Position numbers and translations under genes: made by a program. This document shows, in pieces, positions 60,001 to 64,000 of a DNA stretch of 64,000 nt. Every line of letters starts with the position of its first letter. Within the stretch, counting starts at the first letter, position 1. Below the pieces are notes generated by a model, which was not told the origin of the DNA, ran no database searches, and was given only the letters and a program-made list of their open reading frames with translations. The DNA comes from CAZCVI01 sp964502145 (GTDB lineage: Bacteria; Acidobacteriota; Aminicenantia; UBA2199), in assembly GCA_964502145.1 (NCBI GenBank), contig CAZCVI010000035.1:1-64000 (forward strand), given 5' to 3'.

Positions 60001-60429
60001 GCCATTGTAAAACCAGCGGGCTTGGAAAAGAGTGATGGGCTGATGTTCAACATTGGCAAAACAAGCAAGCAAAATAGAATATACCTTTTTGCGCTCGGGG
60101 CGGATATACAATGTTTGGGAGTGGAGTTTTCCTTCTTCCTGGGTCTCGCCGTAAGCACCGAGTACATACGATTCCTCGGTGCGTTCATTTTTTTTATCGG
60201 CACCGGAACTGCGATTGTAGAAACGATACTTCTTGATGGGTACAAGCAAGGTAAGCAATGCATCGACATAGGTGGTTTTCCCGGAACCGTTGGCACCGGT
60301 TAAGAGGGAGTTATGACCATCAGGAGAAATACGAAAAATCTCTTTGTCAAAAGTTCCCCAGTTAAAAATCTCCATGTACTCCATGCGGTACCCAGCGCGG
60401 GCTGGATCAGTGGAAAAAAGACTATGCAT
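57004..60429 (-). CDS. jetC: Wadjet SMC-like ATPase JetC
   Basis: The 1141-aa protein has Walker A LLTGANGSGKTTYVD near residue 40, two long coiled coils (about 280-460 and 690-900) around a hinge-like middle (about 490-640), the ABC signature KLSGGEKAQLTY and Walker B FRFIAVDES. This is the MukB/SMC-like motor of the Wadjet complex that extrudes DNA loops. Its start overlaps the jetB stop by one base. Length is standard, with no truncation. Confidence 0.94.
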   Translation of the reverse strand: MHSLFSTDPARAGYRMEYMEIFNWGTFDKEIFRISPDGHNSLLTGANGSGKTTYVDALLTLLVPIKKYRFYNRSSGADKKNERTEESYVLGAYGETQEEGKLHSQTLYIRPERKKVYSILLACFANVEHQPITLFQARWFYNGELKRTYGICFKPLSIEADFRPFDPQGEWKKVLKQRFPKQGMKEILEFFDSGNKYAEKVVKYFGMRSEKALSLFNQTVGIKVLGNLDQFIRTNMLEPQEAEAEFINLKENYNTLLDAHRQIEKAVEQAKLLTPIRDLAQQVAQTEAQLKELESLKQTGNIYFSYRLEGFLAVEIERERRALMTTEQKMQVVNQRLSDHEERKTDLSISIAQDETGQRIKLIERQLTQKQKEVVTRKLKQEKYNKLADALALHPSPDEGRFAENREHAIQLKENIAAQIAGVGDQRYQVRKSIDEGENTYQELEKEIQQLRKQKNKITGQVSEIRQEILKHVKASPDEIPFIGESIKVKDSEKEWEPAIERLLHNFALRLLVPDKYYDRVNRYVNENNLRGRIVYHRVKDESFMNQMLPRPTGILIEKLDLKRTLYQSWLEDQLLKHYDYICVAGVADFHKYKRAMTIQGLIKNADHHQKDDRPEIISRERFVLGWDNKEKIIALAQKATQLLKEINQHKDQLKKYDSQLKKLENNRESLIKMVEYESFAEIDWSSVVLEIEALTQEKKRLEETSDRIKQLQQELREVEGQIKALKKEHDQHLELQTLSKNTIRQHEAAQAQCQEEINQASFARELWPERFQLFEAAYPRLIQNFSFQNYPQVRQAVEKEQVNTKERLDNLIQKNVQRLSVKMNGFRNPSPEITDRFPDWRADTLKLSEDTRFADEYLSLLERIEKEDLPSYRRKFEDYLSSTMINKIAGFKEFLDEGEESILENIAALNKSLEKISFKSTPSTYIQLKCPAQQEVELKEFKKMLRDAIPNAALLHSEDSGQYKKEVFKQIQILIDKLDKDELWRGKVIDVRNWKSYYAEEYYRENDAPMKVYKDMGKLSGGEKAQLTYTILGSAIAYQFGIKHKGLDSDSFRFIAVDESFSNQDDERATYLMDLCSQLHLQLLVVTPSDKIHIVEPYISYVHYVQRRSNRESLLFDMPIKQFQEQKEAVLAASFETVTH

Positions 60430-61004
60430 CAGGCGTATTCCTCCATTTTTCGTCTAAAGGTCTCAATATGATCGGAGCTGACCTTGGCTTTGATGATTCT
60501 CCTGATTTCATACACATTCTCCTCGTCTTGGTCACCGCTCTTGAGAATGTTTAAGAACCCGTATTCAACAACCCGGCGGATATGTTTATCAATCTCGCGG
60601 AGAAACTTTTTAACATTGGGTTTTTCTTTGAAGAAAAGTTCGATATCCTCTTTGAGTTGTTTGTGACTGACAGTGCAGCGATTATTAAGGTGGTCATGGA
60701 TATCAAAATCGTCGAGTCTTTCACGCAGGAAAATGCAAATCAAACTGGCTTCATAAGTCATAGCGGTGCGGCGCACAAGACCGACGGTATTGCCTTCATC
60801 ATCCAATAGGAATTGGCGGATATAGGCGTAACCATCTTGGGAGTCAACTACCAATTCAATGCCGATTTTCTCCAGGTATTCATAGATACCGACCTGGTTT
60901 TGCAGGATATCGCGCCAGGAAGGGTCATCGTTATACACGACACCTTGCAACAAATGGCCAATAACGCCAGCATAGGGCAGAATATTCATATTTGCAGTTG
61001 CCAT
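60429..61004 (-). CDS. jetB: Wadjet protein JetB (DUF4194)
   Basis: The 191-aa protein fits DUF4194: LLQGVVYNDDPSWRDIL, GYAYIRQFLLD, ASLICIFLRERL and VVEYGFLNIL. It is the MukE-like winged-helix subunit of the SMC complex. The gene is followed directly by jetC (one-base overlap) and preceded by jetA with 16 bp between them, including an AGGAATACCTAAATGG-type start region. Confidence 0.92.
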   Translation of the reverse strand: MATANMNILPYAGVIGHLLQGVVYNDDPSWRDILQNQVGIYEYLEKIGIELVVDSQDGYAYIRQFLLDDEGNTVGLVRRTAMTYEASLICIFLRERLDDFDIHDHLNNRCTVSHKQLKEDIELFFKEKPNVKKFLREIDKHIRRVVEYGFLNILKSGDQDEENVYEIRRIIKAKVSSDHIETFRRKMEEYA

Positions 61005-61020
61005 TTAGGTATTCCTCGTT

Positions 61021-62481
61021 TTACCGGGTAAAAATAATTTGGGGGACCTGGATATACTTTTGATTATAGGGATCAAAAAGAATCCATTCCAATGTGGCGG
61101 GATTAAAGATGTGCTTGTTATCCTGATCTGCGAGCGAAAAATAAGCCAACAGTTCCGATAAACCTTTTTCCAGGGGGAAAATATCAATGATTTCTTTTAA
61201 GGAGACTTGTTCTTTGAGTTCCAATAATTGGTGCAAACGATCCCGGTGTATTTTTTTATCGACGACATGGGGGGAGTAGAGTTCCAGCAGTTTTCCTGCG
61301 TCCATGGGAAGTGAGGCCGGGCCGGGTTGAAGGTCAAAGACGGGGATTTCTGCGGTTTCCAAGTTCAATTTCTTTTCCAGCGGCATTTTTACGGTGACAT
61401 TCTCTTCGATTTCTATACCAATCGGTGGAAATTCATCTCGTTCAATAAAGGTGAGGGCCAATTTCTTGATGCGATCAATAGCTTCTTTGACTTTGAGTCG
61501 TTCAGCCAGTTCTTTCTCTGCAATCACGCGGCTCAATTTTTCAGACATGCGATCATTGGCGTCATTGACCTTTTGACCGGCACGATAGAGATAGTGTTTG
61601 ATTTTTCGCAGGAACACATCATCAAAGGAGATATTACGATCTTCGAGCATTTGGAACACAGCCTGCACCAATTCTTTCCAGAGGTCCTGGCGGTTTTGCG
61701 AAATGAGGAATTCCCAGAAAGCGTAAAAACTCTTGCCCTGGTCACTCTCTTTGAGTTCATCCAAGGAATCGAAGGTATAACCCAGAATGGCACCTTTGGT
61801 TTGGTTGGGGTCGGTGTGTTTGAGGTAGATGTTGCGGGTAATGGTTTTGAAATTGTCTTCAACCTCTTTGAAATCGGAAATGAGTTCTTTAGCAGAGCGG
61901 GTGAGTTCCACTACCCTTGATTTAATTTGATAATCGTCATAGATACTGACTTTTCCGGTGGTTTGGATAGTATTAATTTCCTTATCAATGATTTTTTTCC
62001 GTTCTTCCAGCTCGTGGATTTTGGCGGCCTTGTCCTCGGTGGTGTTGGCTACGAGTTCTTGTAATTTATTAAAAATATCTTTGAAACGGGATTCGGTGCC
62101 GACGAATTCGCGGGTTTCGAGTTGTTCCATCCATTGGATGACCCGTTCGGAATGGCTGCTCAATTCATATAATATGTCATTATCGGGGCTCTCGTAATTT
62201 TTAAGAAAACCTTTATCGGTCCAATGCGCTAGGAGCAAATGGGCTTTCATTTCAAAATCGGGTAACAACACACCATTGCTGTCTATCTCTTCTTCAATGT
62301 CATATTCTTTGAGAAAATCGGCCAGTTGAGCAATGATTGTTTCTTCGGTGAGGTAGGGTACTTGATTCTCTTTGAAGGAGCGGTAAAAAAAACTGAGGAT
62401 TTTGGGTGCGGATTGCGCCCGCAACAATCGGACAGCAGGCGAGGTGTCAAAAAAAGAATGAATACTTTGAATCGTCAACAT
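61021..62481 (-). CDS. jetA: Wadjet protein JetA (DUF3375)
   Basis: The 486-aa protein fits DUF3375, the MukF-like kleisin of type I Wadjet: SIHSFFDTSPAVRLLRAQSA, FLKEYDIEEEIDSNG, AHLLLAHWTDKGFL, and a long helical middle. ATG 62481 is preferred over TTG 62493. It has no clear ribosome binding site, and a promoter lies about 35 bp upstream. With jetB, jetC and jetD it gives a full operon that restricts plasmids and other small circular DNA. Confidence 0.92.
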   Translation of the reverse strand: MLTIQSIHSFFDTSPAVRLLRAQSAPKILSFFYRSFKENQVPYLTEETIIAQLADFLKEYDIEEEIDSNGVLLPDFEMKAHLLLAHWTDKGFLKNYESPDNDILYELSSHSERVIQWMEQLETREFVGTESRFKDIFNKLQELVANTTEDKAAKIHELEERKKIIDKEINTIQTTGKVSIYDDYQIKSRVVELTRSAKELISDFKEVEDNFKTITRNIYLKHTDPNQTKGAILGYTFDSLDELKESDQGKSFYAFWEFLISQNRQDLWKELVQAVFQMLEDRNISFDDVFLRKIKHYLYRAGQKVNDANDRMSEKLSRVIAEKELAERLKVKEAIDRIKKLALTFIERDEFPPIGIEIEENVTVKMPLEKKLNLETAEIPVFDLQPGPASLPMDAGKLLELYSPHVVDKKIHRDRLHQLLELKEQVSLKEIIDIFPLEKGLSELLAYFSLADQDNKHIFNPATLEWILFDPYNQKYIQVPQIIFTR

Positions 62482-62515
62482 TTTTAATAGCAACCATGTT
62501 TTTGTTCAGGTATCT

Positions 62516-62544
62516 ATTCTATTAAAATTATCGACTAAAATCAA
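62516..62544 (-). promoter_or_regulatory. Promoter of the jetABCD operon
   Basis: On the minus strand TTGATT (62544-62539), 17 bp, TAGAAT (62521-62516), with a leader of about 28 nt before jetA. Confidence 0.6.
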
Positions 62545-62631
62545 GAGAAAAGGATATAAATGTTATTTTCTACAGCAATTATGTTTTTTATTGGCACCCA
62601 GGACGCTGGGTGAATGGAGTGAATACAAAAT

Positions 62632-62658
62632 AAGGGGTGAACACAAGGTTCACCCCTT
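62632..62658. terminator. Intrinsic terminator hairpin
   Basis: AAGGGGTGAAC pairs perfectly with GTTCACCCCTT across a 5-nt loop. On the minus strand it lies 15 bp after the triple-repeat gene's stop codon and is followed by ATTTTGTATT. Confidence 0.78.
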
Positions 62659-62673
62659 CGCTTTTCTTCTTAT

Positions 62674-63885
62674 TTAATGTTTACTTCCGATCTTGTTTTT
62701 GATAAAATTGAATGCGTTGATCACATCATTGACATGGTTGGAGGTTTTGCAGCTAAAGGTTTGTTCCTTCAGGGTATCTTCAAGGATTCCCTCTTCATAT
62801 TGTTCTATGCCCTTCCAACTTTGAACTTCAACAGCGATAATACTGTTGGATTTGGAAACAAAGATCGATTTGATGACGCTCCAAAACGTATGTTTTTCCT
62901 CGGCGACCTGGAATTGGCAGTCTTGAACATAAAACCGGAAAATATCTTCGGCGGCATTCATGGATACGAAACCTTTGTCGTTGATACTCATAATAATTGA
63001 GATAGTCAAGCGCTCATTGATATAATCTATGGCTTCTTGAAGATTGGAATAGGTATAGGTTTTATTTCCACTCACATTTTTCAGGGCATTTATTTTGAGT
63101 GTATCCAAGCCTGTAAAGAAGCCTTTAATGTAATAAAGAGCTTTTACAATTTGGTGGGCGGCATTTTTTGAGTTGCATTGAAAGGATTCCCTGGCTATTT
63201 TTTTGACATCTCGTTCATCATCATAGATTTGCATACACCAATCCCCATAAATACGAATCTGTGGGCGGCTACTGATATCGGTGAAAGAAAAGTCAGCTTT
63301 TTTAAGATTAACCTTATAAATACAATCCGGGCCGTTGATAACCATCATGCCACTTTGATCAACGTTCAAAATTCCTGAGTAGGTAAGGTTGTCGTTAATA
63401 AAATGAAGCGCTTCACCCATGGTGGAATAATTCAGAGAAGAATCGCTTAGGTTTATGTTTGTTTCGAGGAACTTTGATTTCTCCTCATTGCTTAAACTAT
63501 TTTTTTGCAGACCTTTCAGCATAGCGATGACTTCAGTCACGCCTTTTTTTGAATGGCATGAAAACGATTTTCTGTGGACGATCTCATCCACTTCGCCATC
63601 ATCATAATACTGAAGGCAATAATCACCCATAATCCTGAGCCGATGATCATCATTACTGCCGTTATAATTAAATATGACGTCTTTCAGATTGAACTGGATC
63701 ACATCGTCCGGGGTTTTTATACGAATCAGTCCATCTGGTTCTATCTGCAATACTTTTGACACAGATAATCTGGAATTGATGAATTGGATGGGGTCATCGG
63801 TGGTGGGGTTTTGTCCATAAATCGGGTTCATATGAAAAATAACTACCGTGGTTATGACACATAACAAATAAACAAATTTTTTCAT
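62674..63885 (-). CDS. Exported triple-repeat protein of unknown function
   Basis: The 403-aa product has a signal peptide (1-24) and three related modules of about 125 residues. Each has a pattern like IQFINSRLSVSKVL at its start, LRIMGDYCLQYYDD or QIRIYGDWCMQIYDD in the middle, and SFxC near the end. The third module is more divergent and lacks the DxCxQ part. Two conserved Cys per module could form a disulfide in the periplasm. No family is recognised. ATG 63885 is chosen because GGAGG lies 11 nt upstream. Upstream of it the window ends without another gene. Confidence 0.78.
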   Translation of the reverse strand: MKKFVYLLCVITTVVIFHMNPIYGQNPTTDDPIQFINSRLSVSKVLQIEPDGLIRIKTPDDVIQFNLKDVIFNYNGSNDDHRLRIMGDYCLQYYDDGEVDEIVHRKSFSCHSKKGVTEVIAMLKGLQKNSLSNEEKSKFLETNINLSDSSLNYSTMGEALHFINDNLTYSGILNVDQSGMMVINGPDCIYKVNLKKADFSFTDISSRPQIRIYGDWCMQIYDDERDVKKIARESFQCNSKNAAHQIVKALYYIKGFFTGLDTLKINALKNVSGNKTYTYSNLQEAIDYINERLTISIIMSINDKGFVSMNAAEDIFRFYVQDCQFQVAEEKHTFWSVIKSIFVSKSNSIIAVEVQSWKGIEQYEEGILEDTLKEQTFSCKTSNHVNDVINAFNFIKNKIGSKH

Positions 63886-64000
63886 TTTATTTTTAACCTC
63901 CATAATTTCTTGCACTAGATTCTTGAATATAACATGATTATAAAAACGTGTGGAGGAGGGAAAAAGTTCCAGAATCTACTGTAAAATTTCTGAAATGGTT

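Noticed and set aside
1..64000. tRNA or rRNA genes
   Set aside because: No cloverleaf with GGTTCRA-type arm and no rRNA-like stretch was noticed on either strand by eye; a tRNAscan run would be decisive.

Overview
The window reads as about 64 kb of chromosome from a Gram-negative bacterium, probably from a metagenome assembly, because positions 45078-45177 are a 100-N gap inside a tandem repeat. Support for an outer-membrane organism comes from the split heptose kinase/adenylyltransferase genes, a lipoprotein, MltD, an S46 peptidase and PilT. The mix of S46 peptidase, CHAT/STAND proteins, AAA-PD-(D/E)XK proteins, Rpn-type nucleases and many MNT/HEPN genes recalls Candidatus Aminicenantes (OP8). 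That placement is inference; no rRNA or tRNA gene was seen to test it.

Layout. 0-10 kb: secreted proteases (S46, subtilase), two RlaP-type nucleotidyltransferases, small exported proteins, rfaE1-rfaE2 and a GAF-HD-GYP signalling protein. 11-14 kb: a tandem pair of Rpn-like nucleases and a 21-bp-period repeat array. 14-21.7 kb (minus strand): an envelope operon of pRiA4b-like gene, M16 protease, a MurG-MurJ fusion, mraY and a membrane protein. 21.8-26.2 kb: hslV-hslU, a fibronectin-III lipoprotein and a DUF362/ferredoxin protein. 26.2-31.7 kb (minus strand): an MNT-HEPN-CHAT/NB-ARC/TPR-AAA cluster that looks like conflict or defence genes. 31.8-44.3 kb: DUF1028 protein, pilT, dipeptide epimerase, a polyamine locus (58-aa ORF, polyacidic protein, speH, speE), a FolC-like ligase, an sbnA-sbnB pair and mltD. 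44.3-45.8 kb: noncoding DNA with a 22-bp iteron-like array. 45.8-62.5 kb: C69 dipeptidase, then an accessory zone of MNT/HEPN, DUF4160/DUF2442, orphan antitoxins, pseudogene fragments, two AAA-nuclease paralogues sharing an identical 3' two-thirds, and a complete Wadjet anti-plasmid operon (jetABCD). A secreted triple-repeat protein closes the window.

Three genome-wide themes emerge. First, at least eleven genes have a -35/17 bp/-10 promoter ending only 6-7 nt before the start codon, with no ribosome binding site: a leaderless-mRNA layout that also fixes several start codons. Second, intergenic regions carry several families of dispersed palindromic repeats, including hairpins built of 9-bp TGGAC-type units, a 49-bp palindrome present in two identical copies, and nested elements. 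Third, duplication, gene conversion and decay of nuclease/toxin-type genes are frequent. No single gene set here can be called a proven new system. The strongest candidates for undescribed biology are the MurG-FHA-like-MurJ-HEAT fusion, the polyacidic protein in the polyamine locus, the two helically phased palindrome arrays, and the MNT-HEPN-CHAT-AAA cluster.
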